This document shows positions 6,518-16,485 of a DNA stretch of 16,883 nt, piece after piece. This DNA comes from an uncultured Succinatimonas sp. (lineage in GTDB: Bacteria; Pseudomonadota; Gammaproteobacteria; Enterobacterales; Succinivibrionaceae), in NCBI GenBank assembly GCA_937880335.1, contig CALFLJ010000023.1, positions 1 to 16,883 of the forward strand, written 5' to 3'. The notes beneath the pieces are model-generated. The model made no database searches and was not told where the DNA came from. It worked only from the letters and a program-made list of their open reading frames with translations. The position numbers were made by a program, and so were the translations under genes. How positions within the stretch are numbered: the first letter of the stretch is position 1; every line of letters starts with the position of its first letter.

Positions 6518-6585
6518 CCTCAGGAAAGGATTTAATAAGTGAAGTCTCTTTAGAGCGGTTTTGTAAATATCGCTTTGAACATCCT

Positions 6586-9500
6586 GTGCGAGAGGTTAAG
6601 GGACATAGTGTAACCTTTAAGGCTGGCACTTGTGGAAATTTAAGACTGTTTGATGCCTCTTATTTCAAGATGAATAAAAGTGAGGCTCAATCATTAGATC
6701 CTCAGCAAAGACTTGTGCTTGAAATGTCTGTGGATGCTCTTGAGGATGCTGGTATTAAAGCAGAAGATATAAAAGGTAGTAATACATCTGTTTTTATTGG
6801 AGCTGCCTCAACAGACATGGCATTTGTTGCTGCAGATGATGCAGCAAAAATAAATGCATATTCAATGACTGGCACCAATTTATCTATTATTTCAAATAGG
6901 TTGTCATACTATTACGATCTGCATGGTGAGAGTATGACCATTGATACAGCCTGCTCATCGTCAATGACTGCTGTATGCAAAGCATTTGAGGCCTTATCAT
7001 CTGGTAGTTGTGATTTAGCATTTGCAGGTGGAGTAAATGTTCTGCTATCACCCATGCCATTTGTTGGTTTCTCCCAAGCCCATATGTTGTCAGCAAATGG
7101 CAAATGTAAAGTCTTTTCTAAAGATGCCGACGGATATGTCCGCTCTGAGGGTGGTGCTTTACTTATACTTAAGCGCCTTTCTGATGCAGTTTCTTCTTTA
7201 GATAATATAATAGGTGTAATTAAAGCTGCATCCTTAAACCAGGATGGATCTACCTCGGGTATTGCCCTACCAAATGCAAAGGCTCAACAGTCTTTAATTG
7301 AAAGAGTATATAAAGATAGAAGTCTTGAAAAATTAGTTTATGTGGAAGCTCACGGTACAGGCACACAAGCAGGTGATCCTATAGAATGCTCTGCAATTGG
7401 CAAAGTTTTAGGAAGTCGGATAAGGGATGAGGAGGATCGAAGCTTATATATAGGATCTGTTAAATGCAATACAGGTCACCTAGAAACAGCCTCTGGTATG
7501 GCTGGTATTTTAAAATCCTTACTGATTTTAAAACACCGTGAAATTCCTCGTCAGATATGGGTGGATGAATTAAATCCAAATATAGATTTTGACAAACTAA
7601 ATCTTAAAGTAGTACGAGAGAATATAAAATTAGATAAAGACATAAGCTCTTTACAAATAGGTATAAACTCATTTGGCTTTGGTGGAAGTAATGCACATAT
7701 TCTAATTGAAAGTGCGCCATCAGAAGAATCTACCTCAACTTCTTCAACATCACAAGATAATGGTTTAAATGATAAATTTTCTTTGATGCTGTCTGCAAAG
7801 ACTGAAGGGGCTTTAAGATTATATGCCAAAGATATAGCTGAATTTTTAAAAGAAAAAGAAAACCTACCGGTATCACATATAGCTGCAACTTATCTTAAGA
7901 CGAGAGAGCTTTATGCAAAGCGTGTTGTTTTTGATGCAAAAACACGGCCTCAGTTAATAAAACTGCTTGAAAATTTTTCATCCAATAATACAGGAAAGCT
8001 ACAAGAATTAGGTAGTTTAGGTGCAATTTGTGAAACTTCAAATTTAGCACCTAAAGGAAAAACTGCTTTTATATTTTCAGGAAATGGCTCTCAGTATCGA
8101 GGTATGGGGGCTTTACTTTACGCAAAAGAAAAAGTTTTTGCAGACGCCTTTGATAAAGCTTCAAAGCTATTATTCAATATATCTAAGATCGATTATAAAG
8201 AAATTGTCAAATCTGATGATAACTCTTACGATTTATCATCGCCTGTAATAGCTCAGCCGCTTATTTTTGCTATTCAATATGCTCTTTTTGAATTTATAAA
8301 ATCTAAGGGCTTAAACGCTGATGGTTGTAGTGGGCATAGTGTAGGCGAGGTCGCCTCAGCATGCATATGTGGTGCATTAAGTTTAGAAGATGCCTGTAAG
8401 CTTATTGTAAAACGCTCTTTTTATCAGGAAAAAACAAGCAAAAATGGAGCTATGGCTGCAGTTAAATTGTCATATGAAAAGCTTTGTGGGCTTTTAAAAT
8501 TAGATGAGTATAAGTCTATTTCAATTGCCGCTTACAATGCTCCTGACAGTTTTACCTTAAGTGGAGATAAGGATCTAATATCTAAATTTTCAGATAGAGT
8601 TAAAGCCTTAAGAGGGGTAATTAAAGTCTTAAAACTTAATTATGCCTTCCACTCTGACTTTATGGATCCTATAGAAAATGATCTGAAAAAATCTTTATCT
8701 GATATAAGTCCTAAAAACTCAGATATTGATTTTTATTCCTCAGTCTATGGGAGAAAAATTCCATCTTGTCAGTTAAACGCAGATTACTGGTGGCAGAATG
8801 TTAGAAAACCAGTACGTTTTAGTGATACATGTAAAAGCATGATTGAGGACGGTTTTACCCGTTTTATAGAGATAGGACCTCAAGCTATTTTAAGCTCTTA
8901 CCTTAAGCATTGTGTAAGCTCTAGTGATGTGCAATGTATTGTAAGCAATATTACATGTAAAAATGATAGCTATGAGATAAACAAAAAAATCTTATCTTTT
9001 ATTGCATCAGGTTTAATTTCAGAACAGTTTTATTTTAACTTAAGTAAGGTTGATAGATTTATAAGCCTTCCTCATTATGCATTTGAACGTAGGGATTATT
9101 GGGTTGATGATACACCTTCATGCTTTAACTATTTAAAACCAGAGGTTAAGTCAATATTATTAGGTTGCAAGTTACCTTATAACCAAGGTTTTATAAATGA
9201 GCTTGATGTAAAAAAACAGGTCTTTTTTTCAGGGCATGAGGTACAAGGTGAGGTTCTTTTACCGTTTGCCACCTACCTTATCTCAGGACTTAAAGCAGCT
9301 GAATATTTTGCTACTTTAGGAAGGAGTATGAGACTTCTAAATCTTGAGCTTTTTATGCCTGTAAGTTTAAGCTCTGGCATAAAAGAATTTAAGATTGAAG
9401 TTCAACAAGATAATTCAATTATTTTTAACATTCGCCCACAAGGTACAAATAACTTTGCAAAAGCTGCATCCTGCCGAGCTTTACCTTATGAAGCTAAGCC

Positions 9501-12500
9501 TTCTAAAGTTGACATAAAAAATATATTAGAAGTTCATAATTTAAAAGAAATTGAACCATCCTCTCTTTATTTGAAAGCATCAGAATTAGGTATCAATTAC
9601 CATGATGAGTATAGACGAATAAAAAGTCTTTACGCATCATCAAATTGCGCTTTAGCAAAAATAGACATGCATTATGAAAATGGGCTTAGTTCAGGGGATA
9701 TTTCTGTAGCAGGCCTAGATGCTGCATTGCAACTTTTATTTGCTGTAGGACTTTTTGCAGATAATTTATTTTCATTAGAAAAGCTTTACTTGCCAAGTCA
9801 GGTTGATGAATTTTGCTTTATAAAAAAAGGCGAAGAGAGAATTTATGCCTTACTTAAGATTGTTGCGTTAGGTAGAAGTTCTATTGTCTGTGATATAGAC
9901 TTTTTTGATGAGTTAGGATTTAGCTGTGGCTTTATGTCAGGTTGTCGCTATAAGCTTGTACCACAGGAGGATTCATCTGTTGTATACAGTTATTCTGATT
10001 CTTTGGTAAAAAGTCCATTGATTGGAATGACTGGAAATTTTGACACTAATAGATTTTTAAATACTTATAAAACACTTAAAAATTCAGGTAATTTTTTAGA
10101 TTTTAAAGAGCTTAGCGATATAGAGTCATTATTTTCAGCCTGTCTTTGTAGCTTAGCCTTAAAGCATATAAAGTTTAAACAGAGTGAGCCTCTTTTGCCT
10201 GAGCAATTGTTTGATTGCTTTATAGATGAAAAAGCAGAGAGTTTAGCTTTATTCCTCTTAAATCTTTTATGTGAATTTGACCTTGCAAATTATAGTGATG
10301 AGACTTTTTCCTTGGTGGAAAATATTAAGGAAATTGAAAAAGAACTTGATTTTGACAAGCTTTGCTCATCTCTAATATTAGAGTATCCTCAAAGTGCGGC
10401 TACTGTTGAGTTATTGATGCTCATTGATTTAAAGCTTGAAGATTATTTTGAGTTTGGTGATATTTCTGTTTTCTCAAAAAATCTAACTTACCTTTTAAAG
10501 CGTGTTGAAAGCAGTTCTCAACAAAATCTTTTTATACAGTCAATTTTAGGCAAATGTTTAAAAGATCAAAAGCAATATTCTCTTAATAATTCAAAGCTTA
10601 GAGTTTTAGTTTTAAGCACAGACTTCCCTCAGCATAAATTTAATTTCCTTGAGCAAAATGGTGATGAGGTTTATAAGGTATTTTTAGATAACCACTCTTT
10701 TGATTTAGCTGTTTTAGGCCTTGATCTATTTTCAAAGTGCAGAGTTTTATCTTTAAATGATTTTATAAATTGTGCCTGCGGTAAGAATTTACCTTATTTT
10801 GATGCAGTATTGATTACATCTGAAGGATTTAATTATCTTAAGAAATATGGGCAAGATAAGCTTTTGCAAAATATTTATTCTGCTTTAAAAGAGTCTGGCT
10901 TATTATTTGTTCAGAAAAATACAACATCACTTAGTTTTAAACTTTGTGAAATTATCAAAGACAGAATTGAAAACAGCCAGAATAAAGTTATCTTAAAGCA
11001 AAATTTAGATGAGTATTTTAAAAACTTAGGTTTAGAGGAAATTTTCTTTGACGAAAATGGATGCTCTTTCTTTAAGAAAACTGCTAAAGCTTATGATTTT
11101 GATGATCTAGCACAAGCAAAAGAGATATTAGATAATTTATGTTTACCAATAAATAATGAATCTCTATCTTATGGAGTATTTAACGGCATATTTGATGGTG
11201 ATAGGCTGTATCGTTGTATAAAACCTAGCGTAAAACCTGATGTACTATCTTATCAACTTTATAATTTATCTAAGTTTTTAATCCAAAAACAAGGCACATC
11301 TGAGTCTATATTGTTTATCATCGATGGACAAGATGAGAATAGTGCAGGTATAAGGGCTATCATAGCTTGCTTAAGAACAGCAAGACATGAGTTTGAGCTA
11401 CCCTTATGCAAGGTTATTGTTTTAAAACAAGGTTTACCTTCTTTAAATGATAAGTGTAACCAAAGATATTTAGAAAATATTATTTGTGAGTTGAGGTTAG
11501 ACTTTAATTTTTATGAAGAGGTATTCCTTGATGCCAGTGAGAGATATTTAAGTTCAATTAATTTAGATAAAAAGGAAAAAGATGACACTTCATCAAATGT
11601 TGATGATGTTTTAAATAGAAGTCTTATCTTTGATAAAGCCGGTCGTCTATCCTCATTGCATTTTTGTGATAATTTTATAAAAAAGCCTAAAGATAACGAA
11701 GTCTTAATTGAGGTAAAAGCTACAGCTTTAAACTATCGTGATGTTATGTGGGCATCAGGCTTATTGCCAGATGAGGCATTAGAGAATGGTTTTGTAGGGG
11801 AGAGCTTAGGCCTTGAGTGCTCAGGCAAAGTTAAGGCATTAGGTGATAAAGTCTGTGATCTTAACGTAGGAGATGAGGTTATTGCTTTTGCCCCGTCTTC
11901 TTTCTCTGACTATATTGTTACTAAAAGAGATGCTGTATTACTAAAGCCTGAGAATTTAAGTTTTGCAAAGGCTGCTTCTTTGCCTGTAGTTTACTTTACA
12001 GCATACTACTCTTTAAAGTGTAAGGCACTGGCACAGGCAGGTGAGAGTATTTTAATTCATGGTGGCGCAGGTGGTGTGGGGCTTGCTGCACTGCAAATTG
12101 CCAAGCTTATGGGGCTTAAAATTTATGCCACAGCAGGCAGTGAGTTAAAGCGTAGGCTTTTACTCTCATTAGGTGCTGACCATGTATATAACTCTCGTTC
12201 ATATGCTTTTGCAGATGAAATTAGAGCTGATGTCGGGAATAAAGGGATAGATATAGTTTTAAATTCTTTGAGTGATGATGGAGCTGCTTTATCACTTGAG
12301 CTTTTATCTCCCTTAGGAAGGTTTATTGAGCTTGGAAAGCGTGATTTTTACGCTGATAACTCCATGCACTTGAAGCATTTTAAGGATAATCTGTCATATT
12401 TTGCTGTAGATGCAGATGCTCTTTTAAAAATAAAACCTGATTTTTGCTCAAAACTTATGAGTGAGCTATTAACCTATTTTGAAAAGGGCCTTTTAAAAAC

Positions 12501-13827
12501 TATTCCTGTAAATTTTTATCTTGAGAATGAGGTAGTCGAAGCTTTTAATGATTTGCGTTCCTCAACTGGTATTGGCAAATTAGTAGTTCTAAAGGATAGT
12601 ATTTTTACCTCCTGTAAAGACATTGATAAACAGGATAATAAATTTAGTAAAAAGCAGATACACAAAAAATTTGTATACGATAAAGGTACATGCATTATTA
12701 CAGGAGGCTTAGGAGGTTTAGGTATTGAAATTGCCAAACACCTAGTTTATAAAGGTTGCTCTCATCTTGTAATAATCGGAAGACGTAGTTTAGAAAAAGC
12801 TTCGAAGTCTTTAGAGGCTCTAAAATCAAAGCTAAATGGTTTTGAAGTTAAAATTGACTACATTGAAGGCGATATATCTAATCAGGATTTGTTACTTAAA
12901 TCTATAGAAGCTCTTAACCTGAAAAATGTTAATTTATGTATTCATGCTGCAGGTTTTTTAAATGATGCTCTTATAACTGATTTAAAACCAAGTGATTATG
13001 AAACACAGCTTAAAGTTAAGTTTAAAGGCGCATTAAATCTTATCTTATGCCTTAAGTATTTAAATATTTTGCCTAACTGTTTTGTATTTTTCTCCTCAGT
13101 TGCATCCTTATTTGGAAATCCAGGTCAATGTGCTTATGCATCTGCAAATGCAGCCTCAGAGGGGGTATCAATCACTCTTAAAGAGCAAGGGGTGAGAGCT
13201 TTGTGTATTGGCTGGGGTCCTGTATCAGGAGTTGGAATGCTTGATGGTCGAGAAAATATTTTAAAAGTATTAAAGCGCCGTTTAGGCACCGCAGCTTTGA
13301 CTGTAAGGGATGTGATAAATGCCCTTGATAATTACCTAGATAAAGGGGCATCTGGCATTCATTACTGCTTTAAAGCTGATTGGAATTTAGTAAGTTCTGA
13401 TATAGGTAGGGACATGCGTTTTGTTAACGTTGCAAAGCATTTTAATATAAGGGCAAACAGCGTAGGCGATGATATCTTAAATGAGCTTTTAAAGCTCAAG
13501 GGAGAGGATCTTGAAAATGCCTTATATGAGCTTGTCATAACTGAGGTATCAAAATTACTAGGTTCTACTAAAGAGGAAATAAAGTCTAAGAATTCCCTTC
13601 AGGATTTAGGTCTTGATTCTTTATCTTTAATGGAACTTACCTCGAATTTATCTGATTTATTAAAATTGCAGCTCTCTCCTGAGGTTTTTGCTACATGTAG
13701 TTCGTTACATGGATTTGCTAAGAATTTAGCTATTCTAATGCAGGGTGGTGAAGATAATAGCCTAATGATTTCTGCTATGGAGGAGCAACATGGCTTAAAT
13801 AAATTGGAGGTAAATTATGAGCGATAA
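6586..13827 (+). CDS. Highly reducing type I polyketide synthase, RkpA-like (main body)
   Basis: A 2,413-residue single-module synthase; the coordinates take the first usable start codon (GTG) in this frame, but the KS really begins at 6401 in another frame. Domains: KS (to about 375) with DTACSSS C123, EAHGTGT H256, NTGH H298; AT (about 490-780) with GHSVGE S585 and YAFHS, suggesting malonyl; DH (about 855-1125) with HEVQGEVLLP H884 and D1045; a degenerate methyltransferase-like region (about 1150-1500) whose SAM-binding glycines are lost (LRVLVLSTDF); ER (about 1677-2002) with HGGAGGVG; KR (about 2033-2265) with TGGLGGLG, S2171, Y2184, N2188 and an LND version of the B-type LDD motif; ACP (about 2312-2388) with GLDSL S2345. 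All reducing domains look active, so an iterative, fully reduced acyl product is likely. No thioesterase is present; the oxoamine synthase encoded next, overlapping by 11 nt, probably offloads the chain. The architecture matches RkpA of rhizobial capsule loci. Confidence 0.93.
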   Translation: MREVKGHSVTFKAGTCGNLRLFDASYFKMNKSEAQSLDPQQRLVLEMSVDALEDAGIKAEDIKGSNTSVFIGAASTDMAFVAADDAAKINAYSMTGTNLSIISNRLSYYYDLHGESMTIDTACSSSMTAVCKAFEALSSGSCDLAFAGGVNVLLSPMPFVGFSQAHMLSANGKCKVFSKDADGYVRSEGGALLILKRLSDAVSSLDNIIGVIKAASLNQDGSTSGIALPNAKAQQSLIERVYKDRSLEKLVYVEAHGTGTQAGDPIECSAIGKVLGSRIRDEEDRSLYIGSVKCNTGHLETASGMAGILKSLLILKHREIPRQIWVDELNPNIDFDKLNLKVVRENIKLDKDISSLQIGINSFGFGGSNAHILIESAPSEESTSTSSTSQDNGLNDKFSLMLSAKTEGALRLYAKDIAEFLKEKENLPVSHIAATYLKTRELYAKRVVFDAKTRPQLIKLLENFSSNNTGKLQELGSLGAICETSNLAPKGKTAFIFSGNGSQYRGMGALLYAKEKVFADAFDKASKLLFNISKIDYKEIVKSDDNSYDLSSPVIAQPLIFAIQYALFEFIKSKGLNADGCSGHSVGEVASACICGALSLEDACKLIVKRSFYQEKTSKNGAMAAVKLSYEKLCGLLKLDEYKSISIAAYNAPDSFTLSGDKDLISKFSDRVKALRGVIKVLKLNYAFHSDFMDPIENDLKKSLSDISPKNSDIDFYSSVYGRKIPSCQLNADYWWQNVRKPVRFSDTCKSMIEDGFTRFIEIGPQAILSSYLKHCVSSSDVQCIVSNITCKNDSYEINKKILSFIASGLISEQFYFNLSKVDRFISLPHYAFERRDYWVDDTPSCFNYLKPEVKSILLGCKLPYNQGFINELDVKKQVFFSGHEVQGEVLLPFATYLISGLKAAEYFATLGRSMRLLNLELFMPVSLSSGIKEFKIEVQQDNSIIFNIRPQGTNNFAKAASCRALPYEAKPSKVDIKNILEVHNLKEIEPSSLYLKASELGINYHDEYRRIKSLYASSNCALAKIDMHYENGLSSGDISVAGLDAALQLLFAVGLFADNLFSLEKLYLPSQVDEFCFIKKGEERIYALLKIVALGRSSIVCDIDFFDELGFSCGFMSGCRYKLVPQEDSSVVYSYSDSLVKSPLIGMTGNFDTNRFLNTYKTLKNSGNFLDFKELSDIESLFSACLCSLALKHIKFKQSEPLLPEQLFDCFIDEKAESLALFLLNLLCEFDLANYSDETFSLVENIKEIEKELDFDKLCSSLILEYPQSAATVELLMLIDLKLEDYFEFGDISVFSKNLTYLLKRVESSSQQNLFIQSILGKCLKDQKQYSLNNSKLRVLVLSTDFPQHKFNFLEQNGDEVYKVFLDNHSFDLAVLGLDLFSKCRVLSLNDFINCACGKNLPYFDAVLITSEGFNYLKKYGQDKLLQNIYSALKESGLLFVQKNTTSLSFKLCEIIKDRIENSQNKVILKQNLDEYFKNLGLEEIFFDENGCSFFKKTAKAYDFDDLAQAKEILDNLCLPINNESLSYGVFNGIFDGDRLYRCIKPSVKPDVLSYQLYNLSKFLIQKQGTSESILFIIDGQDENSAGIRAIIACLRTARHEFELPLCKVIVLKQGLPSLNDKCNQRYLENIICELRLDFNFYEEVFLDASERYLSSINLDKKEKDDTSSNVDDVLNRSLIFDKAGRLSSLHFCDNFIKKPKDNEVLIEVKATALNYRDVMWASGLLPDEALENGFVGESLGLECSGKVKALGDKVCDLNVGDEVIAFAPSSFSDYIVTKRDAVLLKPENLSFAKAASLPVVYFTAYYSLKCKALAQAGESILIHGGAGGVGLAALQIAKLMGLKIYATAGSELKRRLLLSLGADHVYNSRSYAFADEIRADVGNKGIDIVLNSLSDDGAALSLELLSPLGRFIELGKRDFYADNSMHLKHFKDNLSYFAVDADALLKIKPDFCSKLMSELLTYFEKGLLKTIPVNFYLENEVVEAFNDLRSSTGIGKLVVLKDSIFTSCKDIDKQDNKFSKKQIHKKFVYDKGTCIITGGLGGLGIEIAKHLVYKGCSHLVIIGRRSLEKASKSLEALKSKLNGFEVKIDYIEGDISNQDLLLKSIEALNLKNVNLCIHAAGFLNDALITDLKPSDYETQLKVKFKGALNLILCLKYLNILPNCFVFFSSVASLFGNPGQCAYASANAASEGVSITLKEQGVRALCIGWGPVSGVGMLDGRENILKVLKRRLGTAALTVRDVINALDNYLDKGASGIHYCFKADWNLVSSDIGRDMRFVNVAKHFNIRANSVGDDILNELLKLKGEDLENALYELVITEVSKLLGSTKEEIKSKNSLQDLGLDSLSLMELTSNLSDLLKLQLSPEVFATCSSLHGFAKNLAILMQGGEDNSLMISAMEEQHGLNKLEVNYER

Positions 13828-15220
13828 TAAAAATAAGTTAAGCCATGATGAATTAAGTTCTATATTAAATCGTTTTAAAATAAAAAAAGATAATAAAGAC
13901 GAAAAGAGAAAGTCTGTAGAAACTAACCAGGTTTTACCGCAAGACAAAAGCTCTTTATGCTCGTTTTCTGATTTACCATCTTATAAGCAATTAAAATTGC
14001 AGTTAAAGGCTGCTAAAACTACAGGTATAAAAAAGCCTTACTTTATGGTCCATGATGGGGCGTCAGGTAGCGTAACTAAAGTTGGGGATAGAGAACTTTT
14101 AAATTTTTCAACCTACAATTACCTAGGTTTAAATGGTGATCCAAGAATAAATGAGGCTGTTTTAAATGCAGCTATGCGCTATGGAACATCAGCTGGAGCA
14201 TCGCGTTTAGTTGCAGGTGAGCATCCAATTCACAATGAGCTTGAAAAGGCATTAGCTGAGCATTATGGTACTGAAAGTGCTATTGCTATGGTAAGTGGTT
14301 ATGCAACTAATGTTACAACTATTGCAACTTTGTTTGGTGTAAATGATGTAATTTTTGTAGATAAGCTTTGTCACAATTCAATTATGACAGGTGCTAATGA
14401 CAGCGGGGCGGTGCGTATAGCTTTTTCTCATAATGATCCACAAAGTCTTGAAAAATTATTGATTGAGAACAGAAACCGACATCAGAGAGCCTTAATTGTT
14501 ACTGAAGGTTTATTCTCTATGGATGGAAATATTGCAAAACTTAAGGAATTGGTAGATTTAAAGCGCCGCTATAATGCCTTTTTGATGGTTGATGAGGCTC
14601 ACTCTCTTGGATGCATTGGTGAACACGGATTTGGCTGCCAGGAGTATTTTAAATTAAGCCCCTCTGATGTAGATATATGGATGGGTACATTATCAAAATC
14701 CTTATGCGCCTGTGGCGGCTTTATCGCAGGAAATAAGGAGCTTATTGAGATTTTAAAATATAAGGCCTCAGGTTTTGTTTACTCTGTAGGTCTTTCACCT
14801 GTCTTAGCAGCAGCCTCTTTGGAGGCCTTAAATTTATTACATAAAGAGCCATGGCGTACTCAAAAACTTCAAGAAAACGGAATGTTTGCTTTAAAAAAAG
14901 CCTGCGAACTTGGTCTTAATACAGGACTTGCTGAGGGCACATCTATATTACCTATAATTATAGGCTCTTCTTTAAATGCAGCCGCTCTATCAAATCTTTT
15001 AGTTGAAAATGGAGTATGCGTATTACCTATTGTGTATCCGGTTGTTCCTGAAAGCTCTGCTAGACTGAGATTTTTTATTTCAGCAAGTCACAGTAAAGAA
15101 CAGATTGAAAATGCACTTTCTCTTACCGCAAAATTAATTCCACAGGTTAAAGAGCGTGAGCATTATTTTATTGAGCGCGCTAGTATATTGAAACAAGAAA
15201 TTTTACAACAAGAAGGATAA
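13817..15220 (+). CDS. PLP-dependent alpha-oxoamine synthase (RkpG-like)
   Basis: A 467-residue enzyme of the family containing serine palmitoyltransferase, 8-amino-7-oxononanoate synthase and 2-amino-3-ketobutyrate CoA ligase. It condenses an acyl thioester with an amino acid and releases CO2 to form an aminoketone. Visible landmarks: NYLGL (101-105), H186 expected to stack on PLP, DEAHSLG (259-265), and the PLP lysine K294 in GTLSKS. The first 70 or so residues precede the usual family start and include an amphipathic segment (LSHDELSSILNRFKIKK) that could dock to the synthase ACP. The start has GGAGG at 13806-13810, 6 nt before the ATG, and overlaps the synthase gene by 11 nt, so the two are translationally coupled. 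Context favours the synthase-bound acyl chain as substrate, not biotin precursors. The amino acid partner cannot be read from sequence. Confidence 0.9.
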   Translation: MSDNKNKLSHDELSSILNRFKIKKDNKDEKRKSVETNQVLPQDKSSLCSFSDLPSYKQLKLQLKAAKTTGIKKPYFMVHDGASGSVTKVGDRELLNFSTYNYLGLNGDPRINEAVLNAAMRYGTSAGASRLVAGEHPIHNELEKALAEHYGTESAIAMVSGYATNVTTIATLFGVNDVIFVDKLCHNSIMTGANDSGAVRIAFSHNDPQSLEKLLIENRNRHQRALIVTEGLFSMDGNIAKLKELVDLKRRYNAFLMVDEAHSLGCIGEHGFGCQEYFKLSPSDVDIWMGTLSKSLCACGGFIAGNKELIEILKYKASGFVYSVGLSPVLAAASLEALNLLHKEPWRTQKLQENGMFALKKACELGLNTGLAEGTSILPIIIGSSLNAAALSNLLVENGVCVLPIVYPVVPESSARLRFFISASHSKEQIENALSLTAKLIPQVKEREHYFIERASILKQEILQQEG

Positions 15221-15230
15221 GATAACTTAC

Positions 15231-16484
15231 ATGGACTTTAAAGGACGTACTTTTTTAATGTTACAGGGTCCACAAAGTAAGTTTTTTCCAAAACTTGCCA
15301 GGGAACTTATTTATCGCAATGCAAAAGTTGTAAAGATAAATCTATGTGGTGGTGATGTTTTACTGTGGGGAAAGACTCCCTCTAACTGTAAAGCCTTTGC
15401 CTATCATGGAAGAGCTTGTGATTGGCCTCAATATATAACCAAGATTTATGATGAATATAAAGTTACAGATGTCTGCGTTTACGGTGACTGGAGATCTCTT
15501 CATCAGGACGCAATCTTGATTGCAAAAGATCGCTCAATTAAAGTATGGGTCTTTGAGGAAGGTTATCTAAGAGCAGGCTTTTCAACCCTAGAGGAAGGTG
15601 GCGTAAATGGACGGTCACTTATGCCTAAGCAGATAGAAAATGTAATCTCTGAGGCTAAAAAACTACCAGCATTTGTTGAAGGCCGTGTTTATAAAGATAG
15701 TATTTTTGAAAAAGTCCATTTTGCTATATTGCATCATGTAGGAAATGTCATTCTTTATCCCTTATTTTTATTTTATCGTACACATCGACCTCACAATATT
15801 TTTGTAGAGCTTTTTGGAATTTTACCTCGTTATTTGATGCGACATAAAAGACGTAAAAGATCTGCAAAAGTAATATTTAATCTTTTTGCAAGCAAGAAAA
15901 GCTTTTACTTTTACCCTCTACAACTAGGTAGTGATTCTCAAATACAGCTATATTCTCCGTATATTAGGCAGGAGGAGGCTATTACTACTGTGATCGCATC
16001 TTTTGCCCGAAATGCCCCAAAGGACAGCTTGCTTGTGATAAAAAATCATCCCCTAGATAATGGTCTTATCCCTTACTATCGTTTTATTAAAGCAATGTCT
16101 AAAGCTTTAAGATGTCAGGATCGAGTTTTATTTGTCGATGATGGAAATACTAATGTGCTTATAGCAAAATCAAAAGCTGTAGTTTTGGTTAATTCCACTG
16201 TAGGCTTATCGGCACTTTTAAAAGGAAAACCAGTCTTTTGTTTAGGAATATCGATCTATGCTTTAAAAGGTTTAGCAAATAGCATAAAAAAACATAAACT
16301 TGATGAATTTTGGAACAATTGTAAGAAACCAGATCCAATAGCAATGGAAGCATTCTGCCGAGTTTTAAAAGAACGAACTTTAATCCCTGGAAATTTTTAC
16401 TGTAAGGATGGGCTTAAAGATGCTCTTTTAGGAACTCTTGAAAGATTTTGTGCTAAATCTTCTGTGAAGGAGCATGATATTTAG
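15231..16484 (+). CDS. KpsS/LipB-family capsular polysaccharide protein (RkpJ-like)
   Basis: A 417-residue protein of the KpsS/LipB capsule family. KpsS in group 2 capsules is a beta-Kdo transferase that starts the Kdo linker on the lipid anchor at the cytoplasmic membrane face. Motifs in order: LQGPQSKFF (11-19), NLCGGD (37-42), YGDWRSLH (84-91), VFEEGYLR (107-114), TLEEGGVNG (119-127), FYPLQLGSDSQI (227-238), KNHPLD (271-276) and NSTVGLSALLKGKPV (321-335). The length is close to E. coli KpsS (about 390 aa). A hydrophobic stretch at about 164-182 could contact the membrane. It starts 10 nt after the oxoamine synthase stop and is followed by a GNAT gene 1 nt after its own stop, so it belongs to the operon. 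The pairing suggests that it acts on a lipid made by the two upstream enzymes. Kdo specificity is inferred from family only. Confidence 0.88.
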   Translation: MDFKGRTFLMLQGPQSKFFPKLARELIYRNAKVVKINLCGGDVLLWGKTPSNCKAFAYHGRACDWPQYITKIYDEYKVTDVCVYGDWRSLHQDAILIAKDRSIKVWVFEEGYLRAGFSTLEEGGVNGRSLMPKQIENVISEAKKLPAFVEGRVYKDSIFEKVHFAILHHVGNVILYPLFLFYRTHRPHNIFVELFGILPRYLMRHKRRKRSAKVIFNLFASKKSFYFYPLQLGSDSQIQLYSPYIRQEEAITTVIASFARNAPKDSLLVIKNHPLDNGLIPYYRFIKAMSKALRCQDRVLFVDDGNTNVLIAKSKAVVLVNSTVGLSALLKGKPVFCLGISIYALKGLANSIKKHKLDEFWNNCKKPDPIAMEAFCRVLKERTLIPGNFYCKDGLKDALLGTLERFCAKSSVKEHDI

Positions 16485-16485
16485 T

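Noticed and set aside
6887..7103. Two minus-strand ORFs (69 and 63 residues) inside the KS domain
   Set aside because: Both lie opposite the conserved KS active-site region and are antisense shadows.
7551..7829. 92-residue minus-strand ORF
   Set aside because: Antisense shadow of the KS/linker region; no start signals.
12516..12737. 73-residue minus-strand ORF
   Set aside because: Antisense shadow of the ER-KR junction.
13817..15220. Calling the oxoamine synthase bioF or kbl
   Set aside because: No biotin or threonine catabolism genes are nearby. The overlap with a polyketide synthase and the N-terminal extension favour a PKS-linked acyltransferase.
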